From: an uncultured Clostridia bacterium
GTDB taxonomy: Bacteria; Bacillota; Clostridia; Christensenellales; UBA1242
Assembly: GCA_944381215.1 (NCBI GenBank)
Contig: CALWKF010000003.1
Span: forward strand, 50,872-114,871
DNA: 64,000 bases
Direction of reading: 5' to 3'
This document shows, in pieces, positions 17,693 to 30,600 of the stretch (within the stretch, counting starts at the first letter, position 1; each line of letters starts with the position of its first letter). The position numbers and the translations under genes were made by a program. Under the pieces are notes generated by a model that saw only the letters and a list, made by a program, of their open reading frames with translations, ran no database searches and was not told where the DNA came from.

Positions 17693-17721
17693 ATTTTAAC
17701 AAAAAATTATAGTTATGTCAA
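17693..17721 (-). promoter_or_regulatory. tRNA-Asn promoter and leader
   Basis: On the minus strand TTGACA (17721-17716), 17 bases, TAAAAT (17698-17693). The leader between promoter and tRNA holds the inverted repeat TATCTTGGAAA (17609-17619) with TTTCCAAGATA (17671-17681), a possible processing hairpin. Confidence 0.6.
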
Positions 17722-17788
17722 TGAATTTTATTAAATTTTTTATAAAATTTTAGAAAAAAGTCTTTTAAATTTGATTTAAATAACCTAA

Positions 17789-18436
17789 TTAATTTTGCCT
17801 TTTAGCCTTTTCTTCCTTTTCGAGTTTCTCTAAAAAGTTTGCCATTTCGAGAAAATCGCCACTAAATTTAGGTTTATCATTTTGTAAAAACAACTCACAA
17901 ACATCGGTGTATCCAAGTTTATTTAATTCTTGAATTTTTGGAAAATTCTTGACTTGCGGGCTAACCTTATTTAAGTTAAAATTCGTTTCATACAGGCGTG
18001 CCTGCAAATCGGCCTCAAATTTGTCGCACTGACGCGCAAAACGAGCCTCCGGTGTGCTATTTTCCTCAAATTCCTCGATTAAATCTAAAAAGTGCTCGGC
18101 ATGAGCAAAGTCTTTAAATATTTCGAGTACTGCCTTGTGTCCGTCTTGCTTTTGTGTGGCAAGTCTCGGGTCCACTGGGGTGAGGTCGCCAATAATTATT
18201 TCCTCAGTTTCGTGTAACATCAGCATCGTAATTACTTTATTTATGTCGAGATTTTGGGGCTTTATTGTCCCGTAAATCGCTACGGCTAACATGCAGGTGC
18301 CAAAAATGTGGTCAGCGACACTCTCGATTCGCTCATCCTCTAGGTGCCAGGTAACCCAGCCAGCCCTAAGGGTCGTTTTTAATTTGGTCGATAATTTGTG
18401 AAAATTAATAATTTGCTCGAATTGTTTATAGTCCAT
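17789..18436 (-). CDS. HD-domain phosphohydrolase-like protein (YfbR type)
   Basis: 215 residues. It resembles HD-domain proteins of the YfbR/nucleotidase group: RAGWVTWHLEDERIESVADHIFG carries the first His, then LMLHETEEIIIGDLTPVD. In the family the second motif is His-Asp; here it reads His-Glu (LHETEE), an acidic replacement that may still bind metal. A third conserved acidic region is KFEADLQAR. The protein is soluble and cytoplasmic, with substrates probably nucleotides but not provable from sequence. GGAAC precedes the ATG at 18436. It is transcribed away from the giant lipoprotein gene. Confidence 0.8.
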   Translation of the reverse strand: MDYKQFEQIINFHKLSTKLKTTLRAGWVTWHLEDERIESVADHIFGTCMLAVAIYGTIKPQNLDINKVITMLMLHETEEIIIGDLTPVDPRLATQKQDGHKAVLEIFKDFAHAEHFLDLIEEFEENSTPEARFARQCDKFEADLQARLYETNFNLNKVSPQVKNFPKIQELNKLGYTDVCELFLQNDKPKFSGDFLEMANFLEKLEKEEKAKRQN

Positions 18437-18681
18437 AATTGTTCCTTTTTTTCAAAATTATGACTTATTTTTTTAATTTTGTCAATTTTAAATTTAATGA
18501 ATTAAAAAAATTTCGAATTAGCCCGTGTTTTAGCCGTATTTATTTGCTTTTTTTGTCGAATTTTATTAAAATTATTAAAGATTAATTTTTTAAATTAATT
18601 TTTTCTAAAAAGTTTATTTTATCTAACATAAAAAGCACTAAATTTCGACAAAATAAATTCAAGAAAAATAGGGGAAAAAAT

Positions 18682-21600
18682 ATGAGTAAAATTCGTAGCG
18701 TTTTTTGTAGTCTGTTACTTGTCTTTGGGTGTACACTGGGGCTACTTGCTGGTTGTGGCGACCCGTTAGCTAACGTCCGCATCACACTCGAGGGCACAAA
18801 CGTCGTAGAACAAGACGGCATGTATTACGTCAATCTCGTGCAAGATGAGAGCTTAAATGTCCCTACCACGCCCGAAGAGGGAGGTGCAGGGACCGAAACT
18901 CCCGAGGTTGTCGACACAAATGTGGCTACAATTACCGCTATTGTTGAGGGCGTGTCTGGTGATATTCAAGACTCAGTCGTGTGGAATTACGACAGCAAGT
19001 TCTTGGCAATTACCTACCTAAATGACAAGCACACCGAGGCCACAATTTCGGGACTAAACCCTACGACAGTCGGCACCGTGGTAACGATTTCGAGCATAGA
19101 GAGTCAAGATATTTATGCGACCCTAATTGTAAACATTACGGTAAAACCACAGGGCGCAACTTTGGCTAGCAATATGACCGACTTCGGCATACCAGTAGGG
19201 CAGGCCTACACACTCGACCCGAAAAGGCTGTTTGAATTTACCCCTGGAAACGCAACAGTGCCTGAGTATACCTTTGAAATCGGCGACGACACTGTGTACT
19301 CAAATCAAGAGTTTACCATTCTAAACCGCCCTACAAGCGGACTCGTTGATATTGTCGCATACCCCACAAACCGCGAGGACTTTACCGACGAGCAGTTTGA
19401 GGCGCTGACCGTGCGCATTCCAAATGTCCGCATTTACACCGCGCTGACCGCGGAAAATACATACCTAAGCGTATACGGCTCCTCGACCGAAACCACTCAA
19501 CTCGAACTTATTGAGAACACGAATGCAAACAACGTTACTCTATACCTAAATACCCCCGATGCCGAAAATGTCGAGATTTCGATTCGCGACCCGAACGGCA
19601 TTTTGGATAACAATGTCTGGGTAAATGTCAACAGCTCTGCTAAAACCGTGTCGTTTACTGGCCTTAGTCCTTTGGATGAGTGGACTGAAATCTATTTTGA
19701 TATCAAGGTAAGTGGCGTGGCCGATGCTCGCACCGTTACAAAGGCCTTGCCCGTGCGCGTAGTCGACGTACCAGAGAACATAATCATAAATAATAATAAC
19801 TTATCGACCCCGTACACCCTAAATGTCTTCGATAGGTACGCTGATGAGGGCGTAAACTCGGGCACGCAGTTAAATATCACCCTTTCCCCGCAAAGCAATA
19901 TTTATAACAATGTCCGCCTGCAAGTCGACCTTTCGCAAACTCAGGACCCGACACTAGTACAAAATTTACTAGTTAACGGCCAGCAGTTTACCGATAATTA
20001 TATGACAATTTCAGGCACAACGCTGTATTTGCGCAGTACGGGCGGGTACGGCACGATTGTGTTAAATGTAATCGCCTCCGATACCGAATCGCTAGGGGGA
20101 GATATCGTTTCCCGTGATTTAGTCATCCGCATGCAACAGGGAGTAACTGACATCTCGGTAAACAGCCGTTATTTTGACTCAGTTACCAATAACATTGTAC
20201 TGCAAAAGGACGCGTACTTAGCGCAAAGCTCTTTCCAGGAAAAAGACATCCCATTTGAAATTTTGCCAGCTACCGCATCGTATGAGACCGTGTCGTTTAG
20301 CAACTCGAACCCCAGTGTCGTAACGGTTACCCGCGATGAAACTGAGTTAGGCATGCTCCACATTGTTGCCGTGAGTGCGGGCACCGCCACAATCACGCTG
20401 ACCGCCGACAGCGGAGTTAGATATTCCTTTAATGTCCAAGTCGTGATGCGCTTTAACGACATGACAATAAATCTAAATAGTAGCATTGGTGGCGTGTTGC
20501 TTGGACCGTATGAAACTAGCGATGTTACAATCGGTGATATCAACACCACGACCCTAAACTATGCATTCCTTGCATCCGCTTCGACCGTACACCTAGATAA
20601 CACCCTGTATCCGCAAAATGTTGGCGACATGATTCAAAGTATTTCGATTACTTCATCGAACGAGAATGTTGCTTACGCTACTCCAATTGGGTATAACGAT
20701 ATTTTGCTCGAAACCCACCGTAGCGGTACCGCCGACTTTACGTTGTCTGTCGAGTATTACAGGCTCGCAACCGTAGGGCAGGGGTACGGAATCAACCTTG
20801 AACTCGCGACCATGACCCTCGAGTTTACAATAAACGTCTTCGTGCCTATTTCGGGAATCAACCTAGTCGCCTCAAACGACCTAAACCTGCTCGCTGACTG
20901 GGCAAATATTCAAAGTTACTACGACTCCCAACGCAGTACCGCAGACCTAACCGTTGAGGTGCTCCCTCAAAATTCTGACATAAAGGCAAGTAGTGCCGTA
21001 TGGACCGTACGCAGTGAGTCGGGCGGAACTACAAACAACCTAACACTTAGTAATGAGCGCGGTGCCACCACTACAATTACCGCACAGCCGTTAACTAGTA
21101 TGCAGAGCCGTATTACCGTGCAAGTTACGGTTACGATTACCGATATAAACGGCATCGTATTCTCGGAAACCGAGAGCGTAACTATTACCAAGGTCGCCCT
21201 CGTTACCGAACTACTACTAAATGGCTACGGCGACCAAAACTCCGAGGGCTTGTACTTTGAGTTGTACCAGACAAACGCGCGCTTTGACCTTGACTTAACC
21301 GTTATGCCGAGTAACGCGACGAACACAAATGTCGAGTACATAATTTTCGACGCAAACAAACTAGACAGCCCTAGAGAAGGGTCAAATATTGTTAGGCTAG
21401 ACTCGGGTCTCCGCGACTCAAACGGCCAGATTATCTATGACTACTACGAGGTTTTAACTCGCACGAGCGCATATAACCCTACGCAGTACGAGAGTTACAC
21501 CGCTTCTGTTAAGTATGATTCGAGTTCAGGGAATTATTACGTCGAGCCTAAAAATGCGGGCTATGCCTTCTTGTTTATCGTGCCCCAAGATATCTTGGAG

Positions 21601-24600
21601 CAGAGTGCCGACTCAATTCAAACCTTGACCCCGCAACTGCAAAACCCGTCGAACAGCCCCGTTATCCGCCGTATTCCAATCACCGTAGCTGACGGTATCG
21701 ACGTTCGGTACAGATTATATAGTGCCGAGGATGTTGCCGAAATCGGCAAGTCCGCAAGGGGGTTATCTAGCAGCTACTACTTAATGAACACGATTGACAT
21801 GAGTAACTACCTCGCTCGCAACCCCGACTGGACACCAATCGGCGATGCTACAACCCCGTTTAGCGGGTCCATAATCTCAATGGGCTGTGAGAACGGCAAC
21901 GGCACAATTCAAAGTATAGTTGGTTGGAACATTCGTAAAGAGTTAAATGAGGCCGACCCGCAATACTCCTCGACCCACTCGATGTATTATGGTATCTTTG
22001 GCGTGGTAACTGGCGAGATTCGGTACGTAAACTTTTATTTGAATAGTTATACAATCTTGCAGACAACGAGTAGGCGAGATTACTCAGGAGTCGCCAGTCG
22101 AAATAACTACGACTACGGCCTGCTTGTGGGTAGACTATCTTCGCAAGGGGACCAGGTGGGCACGCTCGACCACGTGTCCGTAAATTGCGCAAATGTGGTA
22201 TACGCAAACAACAACTCACAGACTGGTGTGGTAGACCTGTGGTTTAACCTCGGTGCTATCGGCCAAGTCGGTGCCGAGTGTGTAGTTGATAATTTCAGCT
22301 CCAATATAACCGCTCGAATCTCAACTGATGCATTAAAGGTAAGCTTTGGTGCAATTGCTGGACGGAACTCGGGTAGCATTGGCACAAATCTAACAACTGA
22401 CTACACAAACTTTGCCGTCAGCAACGTTACAATCAGTAACTACGTCGAGGGCGAGCCTGCAACCTTGTATGCGGGCAGTATCCTAGGCTCTGCCGTTGGT
22501 CGCAACTATTCGGCGAGCGCGCTGTATGGCGTCAGCGTGGATGGCTCGATTGACACAGGGCAGAACGAAGGCATTATTTTAGGTGGTGTGGTCGGCGAAA
22601 ACGCAGGCACAATACAATACTCGATGAGTAGCACCAAACTTTCAGGTAACGGTGTGCTCGGTGGTATTGCGGGAATTAACAGCAGTATTATAAACGATGT
22701 CGCATACGAAATTTATAGTACCGCGCAGTCTAACTGCGGAATCGACGGCTACGGCATAATCGGTGGCCTTGTTGGCAGAATGACCGCGGGCGAAATCTCG
22801 TACGCAATCGTGCAGGGATACAATATAACTGCGGATAGTCCCAACATCTTAGGCCACGACGCAATTCTTGGAGGCCTCGTTGGCGAGGTCGCACTCAACT
22901 CAAGCGCAGTGGTGCAAAATAGTTTTGTAAACGCAGGCATTGTCAACTCGAACGGCACCCTAGGTGGTCTCGTCGGTAGGTCGACGGGGAACATGAGCAT
23001 AAACAATGTCTATGTGCGCGGAGTGCTGGCAGGGGAGAGTAATGTTATTGGCGCGATTGCTGGCGAAGTAACCGACAATTTGCTCCTTACCAGCGCCGTG
23101 TACGCCGAGTTTACTAGTGACACTGATTTAAGTGCTACTGGTAGTGGAAATCTAAACACTGCTTCCGCCCCCGCTAGTACGGTGATTTTGGTAAACAACC
23201 CCAGCAGTTTTGCAAATTCAGGAAATCTTGTATACTTTGATAAAAACGACTCAAATGCCACAAACCTAAATTACTACACGAGCCAGTTTGGTTTTGACAG
23301 CGACAGGTGGAGATGCTCCGCTGAAATTAACGGCGGATACCCGTACCTTGTCCGTGCAGACGGTACCGACTTCGTACGCGTTGTGCCAAACGACTTCTTT
23401 ATCAATGCCCGCGCATTCGACACCTACACCGATAGTAGACTAAATAACATTCTAAACGTACCTAGCGAGAGTGGCACGACCGACACAAAGAAACTAATTA
23501 TCTTCTACGACGCAGACAACCCAACCTATAATTTAAGCGACCTATTCACATTTTCTAGCGACCCAATTTTGAATGTAAACGACGTGCGTATGCAGATTGC
23601 TTGCTCTAGTACAAATGTAGTGCAACTCTTCACTGGTGCCACCTTTAACGACGCCCGCATTAGAATAGTGGGCACAGGTACCGCAGTTTTGAGTTTCGTG
23701 AGCCTGCAAAATAACAACGCGCGCGACTATGTACAAATTGCAGTAATTAATGGATATGAGTACTTTAACCTATATGAGGGCTCGGATAGTTCTGGCACCT
23801 TGATTCAAAACTCAACTCCCGCTCACGAATTCCGTATTAAGTACGGCGAGAACGAACGCGCATTCGTCGAGTACATCAACAACGGCGAGGCGCAAGACAA
23901 CGTCGACGGCGGATTGAAGTTCACAGTTGCGGATAACACGGTAGTAAGTTTTGGGCTTGATGAGTGGGTAGAGGATGGCGACAACTATTCATACTACCTC
24001 TACGGAGAGAACGACATTACAATCGTGTCCCTGAGGTATTCGAGCGAGCCACTCCTTGTTCGTGTAACTCCGTTCCTCGTTGCGACATTCTTTAACCTCG
24101 ACGAAGACGGCATGGTAACATCTTCATATTCTGCCTACATCGATATTGACGAAGACGAAATGGCATTAAATTACGACACCCTAGTATATCGCGGGGCAAA
24201 CGGCATTGCAATGGGCCTTGCTGATGACACCCAGGTGTATGCTGAGGACGCTCTCGTCGCTTCGGTAACCCTGTTTACCGATAATTACGTCGAGGGCGAT
24301 ATGGTACTCGAACACGTTGGCTATGTCGTAACAATTTACGGCACTCAAGACGAGGTAATCAACACTGAAATTGGACTAGAGAGTCCCGACATGGTGGTAA
24401 GTTTTGGCACCCTCGAGTACGACGAATTAAATCACAGCCTAGTTATTCCCTATACGATTAGGCTCACGAGTTCCGCGCGCGACAACCTAGAATCAATTCT
24501 TCGCTACACAATCACTTTCTGGGCAAACGACACAGACGGCAACCCGATTACCACAATGACTGCATCATTGAGTTGGGGCTTCTACCCGCAGAAAATCGAC

Positions 24601-27600
24601 TACATTGGAATCGCGCATTTTAGCGATGCCGTAAACAATGGTTCGAGACTTCAACAGGCAGGGCAGGAGGCTACGAACACGCTTATTGCGGGCCAATACG
24701 GGCTCCTTGTTGTGCAAGTATCTCCATACTTTGCCTACTACGACAGAATCGAGATTTTGAGCGACTACGTAAACGGCGCAAGAATTATGTTCGACCAGCG
24801 CGTGCTTTCCTATGACGAAAATAACATTGCGACCTATTGGAGTTGGCAACAAGGCGTTGAAATCGTGTCAAATGGTATAGCACCCGATAGGGTCAGCAAC
24901 ATCGACGGCACTTTTGACGGCTCGTACTACATCCGCACGATTATCTCTGAACTCGTGCCTGTTGGGACGACGTTTACCGTAACCGTAAATATTTACGCAG
25001 ATGACGAGGTAATCGGCACCATGAGCCTACCTCTCACTGTCGAGCAACAGGACACTCTGCTTTTAAGTTATTCAAACTACAACTCTAACGTAAACTACGC
25101 GTACGTTGCCGAGGGTACTGGTTTGGTTGCAGGAATGGATACCTTAATTCAAAACCAAAACGAGTTGATTGTCGAGGTCGGCTCCTCGTTTGAGAGCTTT
25201 ACCTTAGAGGTTGACGCAGTCAGCAGTAGTTACGGTGCGCAAATCGTATTTAGTGGGGGTAGGTACTACTTATACACTGGCACCGTGCCCGCTGGCGAGA
25301 TGATTACAGTTACCCTAACTGGTAGACAGAATATGTCTGGCTTAATTAACGAGATTTCACGCGAGCTTAGATTCCTGGTCGTAAACTTCTACATTTCTAG
25401 CATCCAGGACGGCCTAGTTAATGGGGCTAGTCAATCAACCTCCCTTAGGTATGCATACGTAAACGGCAGGACTTACGACTTGCGCATATTCGAGGGCGCG
25501 ACACCAGAAAATCTCGACTCAATCACCGCTATTACCTTCAACCCAAGTAGCGACACAACGAGACAACAAATCATGGACGTAATTAACAGGCTAAACGGTA
25601 TCGGCACGCGCCCATATGCTGGGTGGTATGCATACGTGCCACAGAGCGACGGCACTTACGTTTGGTCGCTAATTGACCCAGACATTAGTTATACCGAGGA
25701 TAATTGGCTAGACGGAAACTACCGCATCTTTACCGAAACTCTAAACGGTAGTTACACGGGCTACACCTTGTCCGCAAACGGCGTGTCCAATACTTCGAGA
25801 ATCAGGTACGAAATGTACTTCGACTACGAAAACGGAATGTTTACACTACTTAATCGCTCGCAGATTGCAAACAGCACTCGCGGGTTCTCGACAAACGATA
25901 TAACTCTAAACTTCTTCCAAATCACATCCCAAGAGCACGCGCAACCAATTTATACCGAGCGCGACCTAATTAATATGGAGTCAGGGCTCGACTACATCCT
26001 AATGAACGACATTACAATCACTTCAAACTGGACCCCAATCTCTACCGAAATCAGCAGTCTAAATGGTAACGGTTACACTATCCGCTTCACCCCCGCAAGC
26101 ATTAGCGCAAACGGGCAGAACTTTGGTCTATTCGGCATAGTTGCTGAAAACACGGTTATTAAAAACGTAAATCTGCAACTCGGTACCCAAAACTTAGCCC
26201 TGCCAAGTTCCGTGTCTAGTATGTCTAGCATCAATTTCGGCTTTATCGCAGGCACAAACAATGGTACCATTCACAACTGCTCTGTAAATGGCTGGTACGA
26301 GGCAGGTAGGACCTCCATAGGCGTTACCGTGCCAACTCCTACCGATACTCAGGCACTGTTTAATATCGCAGGCCTAGTTGGTACAAATAGTGCGACTGGC
26401 GCGATTTCAAACAGCCGTGTAATCTACACCGACATCACTGGCTACGGCAGAGTCGCAGGCCTCGTGTCAATTAATGAAGGCGCAATTGCCTCCTCATACT
26501 ACACGGGTGGCGTGCTGACAAATGTCGCTAGCACGACTGGCACAAATGTCGCCACCGCTGGCCTTGTTGTTGAAAACGGCCAGAATGCAACCATTTTTGG
26601 TAGTTTCACTGGTGGAGCGTACACGAGTTACGACGCAGAGACTGGACAAAATACCCTAGTCGAGAGCAGACGTACCGAGCGCGACGCATCCATTCAGTCG
26701 GGTGCTAGGAGTGCGGGCTTTGTCTACTCGAACAACGGAAGCATTACCGACAGTTACTCCTCAATGCGCATCCTCTCAATCGAGGCGAGTGGTTTCGTCT
26801 ACGAAAACGGCGGAGCGGGCACAATTTATAGATGTTACACAACTAGCATTTTGTCCGATTCGAGTAACGAGGGCGTAACCAGTGTAAGTATGCCGTTTAT
26901 CGGTATTTCGGGCACCCAGGCAACCACAAACAACAACCTCAACCCCGACGGAATTATCGACTGCTACTTCTACGACACTGGATTTAGTGCGAATGCATTG
27001 AGGCTTGAAGAGGCCAAGAGTTTGACACTAAATCAAATGCTAGGGAATAGTGGCAAGAACGTATTTAACAACTTCATATTCTCGCGCGACGGCGAGAGCG
27101 GTAGCGAATTTACTGGCAATTGGATATTCGTATCTCCCGATAACGAGTACTTCACACCCACTAGATTCGTAACCCAAAACGGCCTGCAATCGGAGATGAA
27201 CTTCGGGCCAAAACTCGTGAGTGCGAGCCTAATTGCGACCCCTAGATTAGTACTCGACGAGGAGCGCACCGCGGAAAACCCTGACACTGGCGCGATCGAG
27301 TACTACTACAACCAAGTTTCCAGCCCGTACTTCATCAGCGGGACAAATGCGGACTTTAACACAGACTACTCCTACGACCCAGTTACAATCACCACCGCAT
27401 TGCAGTTTAGCCAGGCCTTTGATATAACACTAGATAGTGTGGTAACCTACGACTACACCGAGCACGAGCAAACGGTTACCAAGATTATAGGCGACGTTCG
27501 CTTGGCGCGCAATATCGACCAAAGCGACATTTCGGTAAACACAGCCTTAACTAGTCCTAACGTAAACTACGCAGGTATCTTTGAGGGTAACGGCTTTACC

Positions 27601-30600
27601 TTTGAAAACTTAAACCTTGCCGTAAACGACGAGAGCGTCGACCGCTACGGACTATTCGGCACGATTTCGTATGGCGACAGACTACGTAGCAGTGAGATTG
27701 CGCACATCGGTACTGTAAAGAACCTCAACATCGAGGTCAGAATGGTGTCATGTTCGCTAGTTGACTACGTAGGCGCGCTTGCGGGTGTCGTAGAGAATGC
27801 AAATATCTACAATATCGCTGTTACTGGGCAGAGTAGTAGGGTAGTCGGCAACAATGCAGTCGGCGGTGTCGCTGGACTACTTACTGGCACTACAAAGGCA
27901 AACATCATCAGCGCAAATGTCGGCGTTACTGCAAACTACAAGGCCGACACCGACCTCGTATACAACGCGGACATCGCCAGAATTTTGGGTGGCACTGCAA
28001 ATTCAATTACCCGCATGGGCTTTGCTGGTGGCGTGTTTGGTATCGTCGACCTAACACAATTTGGCGATGTCAAGACCACCACAAACCCCGAAGAGGCAGT
28101 GCTAAATAATATTACAGCCTACGGGCAACACTCCGTTGTGGGCAAAATCGCTGGCGGTGTCGTGGGGGCATTGGGTATGCACTCCGTACTCAATAACGCG
28201 ACCACCGAAATCGATTCCAGCACGCGCATAACGGGCCTTACGTACTCGGGTGGCCTTGTTGGACAGAATAACGGTGTCATCCGCTACGGTGAGGTAAACT
28301 ACACCGATGACGTGCAAGAGGCCGTAGATGTAGCAAACACTGGTGAGGACACTACTGTAAACCTAGAAGGCAACAATATTACCGTAAACAACATGATTTT
28401 CGAAACCGAGCAAAATAACCTAGGCACTGGCGGAATCGTGGGCCTCAATATCGGCTACACCGATTCGGGCTGGCCTAGTGGTATGATTTACTACACGAGT
28501 AGCAAGGTACGTGTCCGCAACACCCACAGCGCAAACGTCGGCGGTATTGTCGGCATCGCAATGGGTGGCGACATCCGTGCAGTGTTCGCGACTGGCGGAG
28601 TGTACGGTAGCCGTACCGCTTACCTTGGCGGAATCGTAGGCCAGGTTAGCAATTTCAGCGAAATGGCTAGCATCCCCGAGGGCTTAAACAACCCATTTGC
28701 AGACTACAACAATATGCTCACCACCCTCGACTACTGCGTGGCATTAAATAACTACCTCGCCAGTGATTACAACTACTATAACGAACTCGATTACCAGGGC
28801 ACTGGCGCGCAGGGGGGACTAGTTGGATATTGCTTCAACGCGGGCATGATTTACACGACCCACACGAACGACACTGGCGACCCGAGCACCCCTTACTACG
28901 AATTAATCAACAGTATAAACTTCTATGTAAACCAAATTTACGACAGAGTTGTCCTAAACACCGTTACCGAGGAGCAGGACACTGGAAACTTCATCAACCT
29001 CGACGCAGTCGGCAGGTTCGAGCCTGGCACCAGCACGAACCCTGCAACAGGTCACACCCGTGGCTACATGCTAAACAACTTCGACGAAATCTTCGGTGGC
29101 TGGGACACATATAGTATTTCCAATGAAAACGGCATCCCGTCAATCGACATTCAGGACGTGCCAGAGATTATGTACATCTACACCGCTAGTGATTACAGGC
29201 AGATGTACTGGCACCCCGACATCGACTACGTCCTAATGGCCGACATCGACTTTTTAGCCGAGGGCGTGCCTGCCGTGCCGATTGGCTCGGAGAGCGCACC
29301 TTTTACTGGCTCCTTTAACGGAAACAACCACACCTTGTATAACATCCCGCTCGTTATGACGGGCGCAATGAACGCAGGTATGTTTGGTGCAACCGACGGC
29401 GCGACCATTCAAAATGTAAATATCGTAAACATCTACATCTCGACCGACCTTAGCGAAGGAATTACGGGCTACGTTGGAGGCCTCGCGGGTGTCGTGCGCG
29501 ACAGTACGATTACTAACGTAAACATCCGTATGGACAGCACTCTTGAGGGCTCGTACCACGGAATCGACAGCACCGCCACATACACAGGCGGAATGTTCGG
29601 TAGAGTGTACGCAACCACCGACGGCGCAACAACTATTACAAACTGCTACGTATACGCCGACATGACCACGCGCGACAACACCTACACCCAGGCAACTGAC
29701 ACCTTTATCGGTGGCTTTGCAGGTGAGATTTACGGCAATGTAACAATCGAGAATGCCTACGCCGAAGGTACGCTTACTCAAACCAACACAAGTATGTCAA
29801 ATGTCGTGATTACGCACTACATCGGTGGCTTTGCAGGGCAGGCAGTTGCCTCAAATATCAGTAACGCAGTCAGTGCCCTAGATGTCACTATTGACAACGT
29901 GTACCGCTCCGTATACGCGGGCGGGTTTGTTGGCAGGTCGCAGAATAACACAATCGCCTCAATCGACAGTGCTACAAACGTAACCGTAAACCTAAATAAT
30001 CTCACCAGCAGTTACGCCCTAAATCTTGGCGGACTTTTCGGCAGGAGCGAAGGGGACAGCGTCTACTACTTTGCAAATAGTGGCGACCTCGAGATTAATG
30101 GGAATTACAACGTAAATGTCGACACGACAACTGTAAGTTCTATTCACGCAGTCGCTGGCGTGGTCGGTGTAAATATGGGCTCTAACATCCAGTCGGGCTA
30201 TTCAATCGCATCCATATTTAATAACACGAGGTTAAATAACGTCGACCTCGCTGTGTTTGACGGCAACCTTGAATCGAGTGTATATTGCGATGCATACCTA
30301 GGCCTCACCGCGCGCGACAGATTGAGCCTCGGGCGCAACAGCCGTGTAGTGTTAGGTTTTAGTATAACAGACTACCTCGAATCACCAGTGGGGAACAGTT
30401 ACGCAAGGCTTGTCGTGGACAACTGGTCGACCTTTAACCCCAGCATCCAAAGGTACGAGGCTCTGTACTCTAACATCGTGTCCGCAGGCGACTCAAAACG
30501 CGCCCCGATACTCGTTAGCAATTCAAGCGACTTTAATGCAATTGCCGAGGACTCGGGCGACCTGTATAAGTACTACTTGCAGTCTAGCACCGTAATCAGC

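Noticed and set aside
29254..29781. A 175-codon minus-strand frame inside the giant lipoprotein gene
   Set aside because: It is an antisense shadow of a real, uninterrupted gene with clear domain content.
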